A stretch of DNA of 26,684 bases from Apostichopus leukothele (lineage: Eukaryota; Echinodermata; Holothuroidea; Aspidochirotida; Stichopodidae). The notes under the pieces are model-generated. The model searched no databases. It saw nothing but the letters and a program-made list of their open reading frames with translations, and was not told the origin of the DNA. The stretch spans positions 695,102-721,785 of the forward strand of contig JAAAKB020000011.1 of NCBI GenBank assembly GCA_010014835.2, given 5' to 3'. Shown piece after piece: positions 1 to 9,122 of this stretch (the first letter of the stretch is position 1; every line of letters starts with the position of its first letter). Both the position numbers and the translations under genes were made by a program.

Positions 1-76
1 TGAACTAGGCAGGAATCGAACCAGCAATCCTTGGATCACGAGTCCGACGCCTTAGCCAATTGGCCACCACGCTCTC
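1..76 (-). repeat. tRNA-like head of a SINE, or tRNA pseudogene
   Basis: Read on the minus strand, this has a box A-like region (GTGGCCAATTGGCTAAGG), an anticodon arm with loop CTCGTGA, and a box B-like GGTTCGATTCC. The loop puts CGT in the anticodon position, nominally Thr(ACG). The anticodon stem TCGGA/TCCAA has one mismatch. The T stem GCTGG/CCTGC also has one mismatch. The 5' acceptor strand GAGAGCG has no matching 3' strand, so this is not a working tRNA. The element would continue leftward out of the window if it is a SINE, because the tRNA-unrelated body lies 3' of the head. A decayed tRNA copy is the alternative; the window edge prevents a decision. Confidence 0.6.
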
Positions 77-138
77 ACCAAATTCAATATACATCAAAAA
101 AAAGTCAGAATTAGCAACAGCTTGAATGGACAGAATAT

Positions 139-180
139 GATTTTCAAAAAGCCAGGTAGGATTTTCAAACAGCTAGGTAG
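139..180. repeat. 21-bp tandem repeat, two copies
   Basis: Two adjacent 21-base units (139-159 and 160-180) begin GATTTTCAAA and end AGGTAG, differing at two positions. The GTAG end continues briefly (GTAGCTATACC). This is a small local duplication with no coding content. Confidence 0.75.
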
Positions 181-661
181 GTAGCTATACCTATAAATAG
201 GTACAGATCATCGGGACAAGATAACTATTAACTGAGTTTTTTGTTGTTTCTCATTCACTATTTCATGTTAGACACTGATGGTCGAAACGAGAAGAATTGT
301 TCTGTAAAATATGACTGTAATGTATCGATGTGTGATGTCTTTAATTTTGAAAAAAAAAAACTGAGTTGATCATTTTTCAAAACACAGCTTGATCACAAAA
401 GAAGTTTGAAGGCAACTTTTTTGCATCATAACGTTTTTGTCACTATTATGAGTAATGTTACCAATCCTACTCAATAATGTTTCCGTAGTATGATCATGTA
501 TGAGGCAATTAAGCGAAATATAATAACCCTCTTAGACTGACTTGACAAGAATTTTGAATGAAGTAACTATTGAACATTATGTGTATTATAGAGACATTAG
601 AAATGTTTTCAAAACCAATACAACTAGTCTCCAATAATATTAAAATGCTCTGTAATATTTT

Positions 662-720
662 TAAGGAATTTTATAATACAGATAGCAAGCTACAGATATT
701 ATAGCTTGTAAAATTCCTTA
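662..720. repeat. Bulged inverted repeat (two-step hairpin)
   Basis: The outer arms TAAGGAATTTTA (662-673) and TAAAATTCCTTA (709-720) are perfect 12-bp complements. The inner arms CAAGCTA (686-692) and TAGCTTG (702-708) are perfect 7-bp complements around a 9-base loop. A 12-base one-sided bulge (674-685) separates the two stems on the left. This could be a decayed small MITE or a chance AT-rich cruciform. No flanking duplication is evident. Confidence 0.6.
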
Positions 721-949
721 GAGTTATATCATTTGTTGGAGTGCCATTCCTTTATAATCCCCATCCCCCACTGCCTGTGTCAGAATTTCCTTTTTAATGA
801 CCCCAGTAAAGATATACACATACTACCCCCTTAGCTACTACCCTGGATCCCTAAGAAGTGACCAAAATCCAATTGTACATTCCCCTCCTGGGTGTCCCAT
901 CAAGAATTTTTTGATCACCTGTTCTATAACTCATTTCCAAGACCACTCG

Positions 950-984
950 TGATTGGCTGTTACCATTCTAGCTTCGGCCAATCA
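950..984. promoter_or_regulatory. Inverted pair of CCAAT-box (NF-Y-like) sites
   Basis: TGATTGGC (950-957) and GCCAATCA (977-984) form a perfect 8-bp inverted repeat, and each half contains the NF-Y core ATTGG/CCAAT with good flanks. NF-Y sites typically lie 60-100 bp upstream of a start site. The pair lies about 1 kb upstream of the ATG, which would suit a promoter with a long or spliced leader. Function is inferred only. Confidence 0.35.
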
Positions 985-1244
985 GGATCTATTATGAACC
1001 CTGCAGCTCTGTAGGCTCTTACTGTGTGTATGTACATGTATCTGCACACATGATGTACTTTTATGCATATACCGTGTGCAGGATGTGCTCACAGTGTTTA
1101 TCAAGTGATATTCCACTATTCTATTTTGTGAGCTTATTGGAAATCCACTATGCAAGAGAGTTGCGACATTGATTGTACTCTGTAGTGACTATCGTGGACA
1201 GTGGGCTGCTCAGTTCCCGTTGGAAACAATATTCCATTATAAGC

Positions 1245-1259
1245 GAGAGAGAGAGAGAG
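1245..1259 (+). repeat. (GA)n microsatellite
   Basis: An uninterrupted GA run of about 15 bases. It lies in the probable leader or promoter region and could in principle bind GAGA-type factors, but a plain simple repeat is the default reading. Confidence 0.8.
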
Positions 1260-1499
1260 TCGGTTACTCCCGAAGAATTTGGTAGAACAAGAATTGGTTC
1301 AGTAGGAGATTTTACCTTGCACAGAGATAACTGTTTACTACTGGCCTGGTCGGATCTCTCTAAATTCCACCCAGCAAACAGTTAAAACTATCGCTCTTGC
1401 ATATTACACACAGTTTGTCCTCCTGCTAAGTAGTTGGGCATTCAATCTCCGGTCTTATTCAACCTTCGGGATTTGGACTATTGTTGATAAAACCCTTGG

Positions 1500-1508
1500 C
1501 TATATATT
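1500..1508 (+). promoter_or_regulatory. TATA-like sequence, weak candidate
   Basis: CTATATATT lies in a relatively mixed-composition stretch about 480 bases upstream of the ATG. No convincing initiator is visible 25-35 bases downstream. In such an AT-rich genome, TATA strings are common by chance. Confidence 0.2.
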
Positions 1509-1983
1509 TGAGCTTCTCCAAGTCCTTTTGAGTGTTTTGTGTTATTCTGAGTGCTGATTAAAGTTTTTTTTCCCCCTATTTACCTTTTTTTTCTTCTTCC
1601 TCCCCGTTCTAAACCCGGTCTTGGAGGAGTGCTGTTTTAATCCCTCGAGAGCTTACAATACCATCACGGTAAAGAAAAAAACAGAAAAAGCAAAGCCCCC
1701 CTCTGGGCAAAGCAGCAGATTGCTTGAAATATAACCCTTTGATCCTACAGTGGTTCTCGCATCATTCACCTTCGGAATATTTTACTCCAAGATCTGCTGG
1801 CCGGTAGTAGTCGTGTTTGGTTGGTTGTTGGTTAAATGCCTGTTTGTTGTTGTGCCTATGTGTAGTATTTCAGGATCGTATAGCAGCAGTGGTGATTTTA
1901 TTCTCTCTTTATATTTTTAACTTGGACTGTAAAAGTATAAGAGAAGTGCAAGTTGACTACGAGTGGAGTTTACATTGACTATA

Positions 1984-2052
1984 ATGAAGACGTACGGTCC
2001 AACTACATATATCGTGCCTTCCCAGCAACCTGGAACAATGCTTGTTTATCCG
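1984..2052 (+). CDS. rbms: First coding exon of an RBMS/MSSP-family RNA-binding protein (23 codons)
   Basis: The ATG at 1984 opens 23 codons, starting MKTYGPTTYIVPSQQ and ending LVYP, followed directly by a good donor (CCG|GTAGGC). An in-frame TGA at 1954-1956 supports this ATG as the first in its frame. The exon ends in phase 0, and the second coding exon at 9123 begins in phase 0, so they join without a break. The short Tyr/Pro/Gln-rich N-terminus resembles in style, though not in exact sequence, the vertebrate RBMS start, where a Tyr-rich stretch precedes a Pro/Ser-rich linker and RRM1. The link to exon B rests on phase, donor quality and position, not on a transcript. A different first exon elsewhere in the first intron or upstream is the main alternative. 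Confidence 0.6.
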
Positions 2053-2141
2053 GTAGGCGACGTTTAATTTTCCCCTCCTTTTTCCTTCTTTTTGCTTCTT
2101 ACAGTTTTAGTTGTTTAAGTCGTATGTAAATTTTGTTCATA

Positions 2142-2202
2142 CGTATATATATCTTATATATATGTATATATATCTTTACATGTATCTAGATATATATATT
2201 TA
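2142..2202. repeat. TA-rich simple sequence
   Basis: Runs of TATATA interspersed with CTTATA, TGTA and CTAGATA. It generates a chance low-complexity open frame (Tyr/Ile-rich) at 2111-2332, which is not a gene. Confidence 0.85.
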
Positions 2203-2635
2203 CCTCAAGATTTTAGGTATGTTGCAAAAGTTCAGATTATCTCAAAGGTTTTGTGTTATTAAATTCATTCTGCAAAGAATTAAGACTTGTGTCATAGGTT
2301 GGCAATTCCTCTCGACATATAAAACCCCTTAAAACATCTAGTTAAAAATAGTCTATCAATTTTGTCCACCAGTGTTTACCATGTATGACCAGTAAAATAT
2401 CAAAAAAGGGCTATGAAAAACTATCAAGAAAAGACTTACGGTTCTAGGTTATCGATTAAACTGATTTTACTATCTGGTATTGAAAATATAGAGAAACCTC
2501 TCTGCAAAGTTGCCCCAAATCTGGACTTCTAATATCCTGTGTGCGTGTGCATAAGTACCGGGCTCTGCTGCCGCAAGTTATTTGGTCCAATGGTCTTGCA
2601 ATACGGTAACTTTTACTGTGAAAAAAATAAGGCTT

Positions 2636-2709
2636 ATTTCCCCCTCTTCTCTCCCCCCCCCCTCTCCCCCTTCCCCTATCAGTTTTCCTTCCTTCATCCA
2701 GAGAGAGAG
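2636..2709. repeat. Polypyrimidine tract with adjoining GA run
   Basis: A C/T-only stretch (2638-2677) includes a 10-base C run, followed by CAG and then a pyrimidine-rich stretch and GAGAGAGAGAC. The CTATCAG at its end resembles a splice acceptor, but no plausible coding exon or strong donor follows, so it is listed as simple sequence. Confidence 0.7.
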
Positions 2710-3292
2710 ACAGTACACACATAGGTATTTATATCTATGACATACATAAACGCATACACATAAATGTACACCTTATTTAATTGTAAATGGGTCTGGGTAC
2801 ACATGTCCATGACAACACATTTCAATCTGTATATATGATCATTGGGTTTTAAAGCTTTCCCTGTGTTATATTGCTCCAATATAGTTTGCCCTTATAGCTG
2901 TGCTATTATGCTCTCAGTGTTCTACTTTTGGAATGCCTAAATTGATCCTACTTCATCCTGCATTTGTTATCTCTGCCCGGTGCACTAGAATGAGAATCTT
3001 AACCTTTAACTACTAAATGTGGAAGGAAGTGATGAGAGATCAATGTAATGGGCAACCCGAGCATTCAACGGGATTTCTTTTTGTGTTAGGCTTGTTTCCA
3101 CAATCGAGTAATTGTCCATCATCACCGGCAATAGAATCGACTCGGACTTGAAAACGGGAAATTTGACTAAATTTTACAGCCCTATAATGATGTGTGTTGT
3201 ATATAACTCATAATTGGGTAAGATGTGAATGATGAAATATAAGGAAGATGTGTTAGAAAAAAAAAAGTTAGGTTATTATAGTGTGTTGTTGT

Positions 3293-3312
3293 CACTTATA
3301 GTCTGATAAGTG
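3293..3312. repeat. Short perfect inverted repeat
   Basis: CACTTAT (3293-3299) and ATAAGTG (3306-3312) flank a 6-base loop. It is too small to be a terminator or a mobile element. It may be chance. Confidence 0.5.
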
Positions 3313-3801
3313 GTCAAAAAATTAACGAGTGTTTTTTTTTTTATACGTTTTTACCATGATGATAGAGACCAACTATGCCTGTAAGTAAAACTACCCAACA
3401 TAGGAAAGTGTATATAACCTTTCACTTTCACAACCAAGTTTTATTTATTAGTGGGTTGTATTCTTACACACTGTGATATATTGTTGCTATGGGAATATTA
3501 CGGTGGGAGCTTCTAACTGAAAATACTACCAGCTACTCCTTCAAACCACACCCCCCTTACATTAGATCATATTCTGCACGTAACTTGTCAGTATAGATGG
3601 TGCTGCTTGTGTGAGGTTGGTTGAATTCAGTGCTGCTGGCTGTGGCCCTAGATGCAGCAATTATTCAAGGACACTATGACAGTCACTTTACTGACCCACT
3701 ACAACTCTGTGCTAGCTCTGTAACACTTATGTGTGCAGTAGCATAATCTGTATGCTTTTCAATGGTGTTGTTTGTAGGGTAGTGCTGCTGGTTCAGCTGA
3801 C

Positions 3802-4062
3802 TCACTGGATTAGTGCAGTTTAGTTTAGGATCAGGAAGCCTTACAGTAGCTTATTTGAGACCCTTATCCGTATTGGATCCTGGATGAACATTGGCTTATT
3901 TGAAGCCTTCACTTTTCGATAAGTGTTCAGAGGATAACGAGGCAGGGGTGTGAATTCGCTCCCATTCCTGCTCCCGGGACCGCCATGTAACGTCCCCCCA
4001 TCCGACCACTTTCTCAAATACTGAGGTAGTGTGCGATTCAGTGTGCAAGTCACTGGATTAGT
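3802..4062. mobile_element. Insertion-like block of about 235 bp flanked by 13-bp direct repeats
   Basis: The 13-mer TCACTGGATTAGT occurs at 3802-3814 and again at 4050-4062. The similarity continues weakly for about 8 bases after each copy. The enclosed 235 bases are more GC-rich than the surroundings, notably CTCCCGGGACCGCC near 3971-3984. Two perfect or imperfect direct repeats bracketing a compositionally distinct block suggest a short non-autonomous retroelement with a target-site duplication. On the minus strand GGAGCGAATTC near 3950-3961 is a poor box B match. No poly-A tail, box A or coding domain was recognised, so the class is unknown. A local duplication with later divergence is the alternative. 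Confidence 0.4.
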
Positions 4063-4312
4063 ACCGTTAAGCCAACATTTGGGTGTAGTTATTACATATG
4101 TGCATTGATTATGTGAATACTGTCATATGAATTGACTTTTTGTCATTTTTCCCACAACTTTTGGTAAACATTAGGTAATTAATCAAGTATTAATTATTAC
4201 TCAAGTATTATATAGTCTGACCAACTGAGCTCAATTAGAGAGTTAGATAAATGGAATGTGATATTCAACAATGTCAGTATTCATCACAACATATATGTCA
4301 CACTTATCACTC

Positions 4313-4340
4313 ACTATTCATCACAGGTGTGATGAATAGT
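4313..4340. repeat. 28-bp near-perfect palindrome
   Basis: The arms ACTATTCATCACA (4313-4325) and TGTGATGAATAGT (4328-4340) are perfect 13-bp complements around a 2-base centre GG. A partial copy of the left arm, GTATTCATCACA, occurs just upstream near 4277-4288. This could extrude as a cruciform or fold as a hairpin in the transcript. It is shorter than a typical miRNA precursor stem and has almost no loop. Confidence 0.8.
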
Positions 4341-4912
4341 AAACTGCAAAATTTAAAGGGAAATCGTTGCACTTTCTTCTACTTCATTCATTATCTTTTA
4401 AATGAAATCTGAACAGATCAAATGACATTGTATCAGAAGTGTTAAGTATCAAAAAGCATAACAATTTTAGTAACTGAGTTTGGTTTCCCCAGGCTTTGAC
4501 CTTTGGGACAAATTTGTTTATGGGTGGCCTACTTTTCTTCACACAAATTTCAACTTGTAGGACAGTGAAAATTTAATGGAACTGTGACCTTACTGGACAA
4601 TTAAAGTTTCTCTTAGTTGAGTTCAATCTACCTGGGAAAAAAAATTTGCTTCCGGTTCGACTTGTCTAAATAAAATGTCTAAATAGTAATTCCGTATTTT
4701 TTGTAAAATTTCAGGAATTTATAACCCCTGCCCACAAAAACCAAAAAAGGTGTTTTTCTCACAGCCTGCAAAATAGTACAACTTGCAGAGTGTCATAAAT
4801 AATTTATTCAAGAATAAAGAGGATCGAGTCAGTTCGGAAATTTAGGAAGGGAAAAAAAAGAAGACTTTTACTGAATTCTGTTCAGTAGAGAACTCTAATT
4901 TGGATTTCATCA

Positions 4913-4948
4913 ATAATTAGGATAATTATTATAATTAGGAAAATTATA
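4913..4948. repeat. 18-bp tandem repeat, two copies
   Basis: ATAATTAGGATAATTATT (4913-4930) is followed at once by ATAATTAGGAAAATTATA (4931-4948), with two differences. This is AT-rich local duplication in the first intron. Confidence 0.65.
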
Positions 4949-5180
4949 TAGAAAAACATATTCAGCTATTAAACAAATCTATATCCCCCGGTAACCGAGT
5001 GAACAGTTTTTTCCCCCGTCACATCCTGTACCTCTTTAACCAGTGAAATATGACTATGATTATTAGCTCATGACTTAATTTAACTAACAAATATTTAATC
5101 GACAATCCACAATTTATACCCAACTTTTTCAAAGCACTGTTGTATTATTCTAAATTTTTAAATGCCGTTCACTATCTTAT

Positions 5181-5199
5181 GCTGTATGATTCATACAGC
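5181..5199. repeat. 19-bp palindrome
   Basis: GCTGTATGA (5181-5189) and TCATACAGC (5191-5199) are perfect complements around a single T. No associated element was recognised. Confidence 0.6.
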
Positions 5200-6273
5200 T
5201 GTATCCGCCACCTGGCAACGACCAGGCACCGGTAATGCTATGAAATTTGTAGATATTCATTATGTGATGTATTAAATACTACATACAATGATATTAAATA
5301 TTATATATTGACCACCTTCCTGACACTTCACACATTATTATGGTCAGTTCATAATCGTTCTCTTCGAGCGGTTACCAGCAGTCACTTCTGATTTCCTTCG
5401 CTCTGCATAATTAGGTCATTCTGTCAGTTTAATTTCTTCTTGAACTTGCCTGACTTCTTGTGAGGGAAAAAAAACACAACTTGCTTCTAAAAGTTCACCA
5501 CACTTTCAAGAGAAGAAAAAGAAATGGAATTAAGCGGTGGTTTCTTCCAAGCAGGCAGAAAACAATAGAGACGTCGCTAGAAGGGTGCACTGGTTTCTTT
5601 TGTGATGTCCGACAGGTTCCATTGTACAGGATTTCACCGAAAGTATGAGTGCAGAATACTATATGTGCCTGTCACAGAGTGACTACATCTGCTGAGCACT
5701 GTGTTTCTTGTAGAATCGAAGTAGGCTGTTTGTTATTTAGCCAAGAAGCAATTGGTAGAGATTGATATTGCTGGAGGCAAAATTAAGGGCAGAAATAATT
5801 TGAGATTGCCTTTTGAGAAGATTTAGGCAGAATTGTACCCTTGCTATAGAAATCATCTCGAGATGTGAGATAGAGGGGGAATTTGTAGGCCTTCTACTTG
5901 TGAACTCTATATTAAAATTTTGTTTTTCTTTAATTGCCTAAAACACTATGAATAGATGGACAAAAATTTCATCAAATATTTCACAAAGGGTCAAAGAGTG
6001 GCAGCAGTTATGACATATCTTATATATTCGTTCAACTTACGACATCGTCAGTCACGTCAGTTGCAAGGATGATAAGAAAGAATACATTTCGTGATGAAGG
6101 TTATGTATCATCCATGATACCTATTAGCTTGCACTCGACACTACAGTATCCGTTAATCAATTTCCATGATCGTGTAGTCGTGGTACAGCCTATGAATAAG
6201 ATTGATAATCACCGACAGTACACTTGAAAAATAAACATAGTTTCTTTGTATTATCAGCCGAGCGAGATGCTAT

Positions 6274-6549
6274 TCAGATTAAAAAGTAAACATGTATGTA
6301 TGAATGTATCTATGTATTTATTTTAGATGCTTCTGCAAGCAGGAACTTGCGAAGAAGCCTCATTGACTTATCAAAGCCGCAAGCTGACTGGAGTCAGTCT
6401 CTTACATTCATATTTAACGTCCCTGATTATGAATTGTCAATTGTCAACAACTCTGTAACTGGACGGCATACATTAATCTTTGAGTGACTCGAACTTGAGC
6501 CTTATGATTGGAAGGCACCGGCGTTAACCACTGAGCTAACACTCCTTTC
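6274..6549 (-). mobile_element. tRNA-derived SINE
   Basis: On the minus strand the head (from about 6545 down) has a box A match, GTTAGCTCAGTGGTTAACG, and a box B match, AAGTTCGAGTC, at the usual spacing for an RNA polymerase III promoter. A tRNA-unrelated body follows to about 6329. It ends in a hairpin with stems GCTTCT/AGAAGC (6329-6334, 6353-6358) and GCAAG/CTTGC (6335-6339, 6346-6350). A 3' microsatellite-like tail rich in ATACATACAT occupies about 6291-6325. A 7-base direct repeat, ATGCTAT, lies at 6267-6273 and 6550-6556 and may be the target-site duplication, making an element of about 276 bp. Boundaries are approximate; the head and body are the solid part. Confidence 0.7.
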
Positions 6550-7770
6550 ATGCTATGGCAAATTATATAGTATAAACTCTGGGGTCGATCATTCACGTGA
6601 CTCAATGCTGAACGTTTTTCAATGTTGACAAATATAGGGCCGTGCGTAGATACTCGTAGCAAGTCAAGTGCTCGGTAGCAATAATCAAGCTCGGGAGCAA
6701 GGAATCGAACTAAAAAGTCATCAAATTACCTTCAGTGTGTGTAAACAGTCGGTTTTTTTTTTTATTGGCAGAATTAAAATTAATGAGATGCAAGGAATAG
6801 GAAGTCGAAACAAAGAGTAATCAAGTTCTCTGCCTCCAACTTAAAAAACAGTAAACTAATATGCAATTGTCTCGGCGAGATTCATTAAGTCCGATGTTGA
6901 CACACACCATAGTAGTGCTGTGTTATATAGTGCTCTGCACACGAAGGAAGTCCCCGCTTTCTATCCGTCGGGGAGTCGTTACGGAGATTCAAAGAAAGTA
7001 ATAAAAGGCTTATTGCGGCTAGTATTTCACGGCTCTAGTGTACTTAGCAGCAGGACAGCAATCATGTTTGCCGAACATGCGGATAGAGTATATTGAACCA
7101 TCGATATATTGGAGAAAAGTTCAACCACGACTATATTTGCATCTCGTTATTATCCTTCAATTTTATCAAGAAAACATGTTTGAGACAACAAAGAATTGTT
7201 TAAAGCAGCAGACCTGACCGAGAGTGGGAGAGAATCTTTCTTTCATTTAAACCTCTAAAATAAAGGAGACTTCTTTAACAAAGTTTTTGGGCTAATGGGG
7301 AGACTTAACTTTCATTACATGTTTACTCGTGAATGAAGTTGATTAAATTGTAAGGATGCAAATTGAACACTTTGAGAGTGTGAAAACTATGCAACGAGGA
7401 ATGCCAATGAAATCTAGAAAACTTGCTCAACATAATAAAAAGACAGAATTATTTCAATATTATGTCTGGTAAAAATCGGTAATAATTTGTCCGTCTATTT
7501 CGATAAACATTCTCTGGAGTCTAGTTCAGAACTATATTAGAATTGTTGGCCATAGCAACTTGTATTTTGTAAAAGCAAATGTTGAGGAAACTAGAATTTA
7601 TGGAGCCCTGTGTCAAAATTCAAAGAGTGATCATAGCAAAACTTGTAAAAATCATATTAATTTATAACACAGCTTGATTCACTATCTGTACAGTCATCAT
7701 TCTGTGTGTATTTGTGGCCAGCTCAGTTATTTGCAACTTATTTGCAACAAAGAAATTGTGCTGGATGAAA

Positions 7771-7839
7771 ATGTATATATATACATATGTATACCATGTA
7801 TTACATATGTTTAGTGTATATGTAGCATACGTATATACT
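7771..7839. repeat. TA/TG-rich simple sequence
   Basis: Degenerate ATGTATATATATACATATG-type repeats. It produces a chance Tyr/Ile-rich open frame on the minus strand and is not coding. Confidence 0.75.
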
Positions 7840-9017
7840 AACCCTAACTTTGCTAGTAAAGCCAAGTAGGTTTTTTGGGAGGAAGGGGATCTGCTGGTAT
7901 ACCCTGAACTATTGATTCCACAAGAGACAAAATTGCAGAGGACCGATGATTAGTGAGAACTCGCAGTAAACATGCTGTTCTCAAAATCCCATGGGGTAGC
8001 TAGGTGATGCTGGTACCATTTATAGTCCCCACAAAGTGAGAAAAAGGTTGCAAAGATTCTGTGAAAGAAATTTTAAACCTAGGGTATTATATTTTAGACA
8101 TCGTAATCTGTTGCGAAATGGTATCTTGATTCATGAGTTATCATTTCATCATATCAGTGTGCCATCAGTAGTAAGTCAGTAATAGTCCTTAGCTGTAACC
8201 TCGATAACTCCATGCTATACCCTTTTAATTTTCTTCCACAATTTGAAGTTTTGGTCTGTTTTAACGACGGTATATAAGCTGGCAATTTTGTTTTTGCATA
8301 TATTGTACTGCAGCATCCTTTAATGTTGTAGAAAACATACATAGACATCAAATAGACAACATATTGACAACATTGGACCAATTATTTGTGACTTTTTATG
8401 TACAAGGTTCACATGATATACACTGTGCATTACTTTCAATACTGTTTCGATGGGCTGCCGAGCTCCCTGTTCGAGGCTGCCGTACCTGCTTCACAATACA
8501 GAGTGTTTAACGGTAAACCATAAAAACAAGGAAGTGCTTGTACAAAGTTTGCATAGTGTCTCCTGGGGAAGCTTGTGCAGGAAATCCTGAATCCTATAGC
8601 CACTAGCAAACACTAACCAATAACTGTTAACCCGCTTAAACACTTGTTTCAAAGATACAACTCAGTTAAACCTTTCCGCTATTCTTGAGCCTGAAGTCGT
8701 CAAATTCGGGGGTCTCTGCTGCAGACCATTAAATGTTTCAAGCCTTTCCGAAATACTGAACATACACACTCGTTGCTACCACAGACGAGGGTGAAGATTA
8801 AAACGCGAGATTTCTGCGTGCAGACTGTTAAAAACTCGAGCCTCGGTAATAAAGTAGTCGGTTTGCCGTGTGCCAGCTATTTCTAACAAGTCCGAGCCTT
8901 AAAAACACGCCCTCTTACCCTTGAACGTGGTTTAATAGCTGTCATATTAACCATATATATTTATAACCATATAAATTTCAGCATGGTCTCACTTTGCTTT
9001 GTAATATTCTATTGCAG

Positions 9018-9122
9018 ACCCCCACCATCATAAAAGGTTTTAAGTCTTTGGTGAATGTGTCCTTTCTAAACACGGTTGCTAAATCATTACGAATCTTTCG
9101 TTTATTTTGCTTTCTCTCGCAG
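9018..9122 (+). other. Possible in-frame 5' extension of the second exon through an upstream alternative acceptor
   Basis: TTCTATTGCAG ends at 9017 after a T-rich stretch and is a fair acceptor. From 9018 the frame runs open for exactly 35 codons into the exon at 9123, in phase 0, as exon A requires. Use of this site would add a segment starting TPTIIKGFKSLVNV, ahead of TYPTTV. The added segment is hydrophobic (LFCFLS near its end) and unlike the Ser/Pro linker, and an open run of 35 codons happens by chance roughly one time in five. It is therefore a candidate isoform, not a call. The downstream acceptor at 9122 is the stronger site. Confidence 0.25.

Larger units (their letters stand above)
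77..1983. other. Upstream flank and probable 5' leader of the RBMS-like gene
   Basis: No coding exon is recognisable here. The open frame at 1173-1385 has no family resemblance and is probably chance. The stretch holds a 21-bp tandem repeat, a bulged inverted repeat (662-720), an inverted CCAAT pair (950-984), a GA run (1245-1259) and a TATA-like string at 1500-1508. A possible 5'-leader splice acceptor, TATTTCAG, ends at 1873. The transcription start cannot be placed from sequence. Several upstream ATGs exist, so if the leader starts far upstream it would carry short upstream frames. Confidence 0.5.
2053..9122 (+). other. Intron 1 of the RBMS-like gene (7,070 bases)
   Basis: It runs from donor GTAGGC at 2053 to acceptor CTTTCTCTCGCAG ending at 9122. 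No further coding exon is recognisable. The open frames of 60-88 codons inside it show no family motif and are AT-rich or low complexity. It holds TA-rich simple sequence (2142-2202, 7771-7839), a pyrimidine tract (2636-2677), an insertion-like block with flanking 13-bp repeats (3802-4062), a 28-bp palindrome (4313-4340), small tandem and inverted repeats, and a minus-strand SINE (6274-6549). From about 4950 to 6270, and from 6560 to 8980, I see nothing beyond what is listed separately. Confidence 0.6.

Noticed and set aside
2636-2732. Strong pyrimidine tract plus CTATCAG, then a possible exon ending ACATAG|GTATTT
   Set aside because: The donor is weak and the enclosed sequence is simple pyrimidine and GA repeat.
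3950-3990. GC-rich string with TGGCGGTCCCGGGAGCAGG on the minus strand, reminiscent of a tRNA primer-binding site of an LTR element
   Set aside because: Its complement does not fit a tRNA 3' end in the T-stem register, and no long terminal repeats or coding remains are nearby.
4022-4044. TGAGGTAGT, matching the let-7 seed
   Set aside because: The match stops after nine bases and no partner arm gives a miRNA-type hairpin.
6690-6712. Minus-strand AGTTCGATTCC, a possible second box B near the SINE
   Set aside because: No box A lies at the proper distance and no tRNA-like arms flank it.
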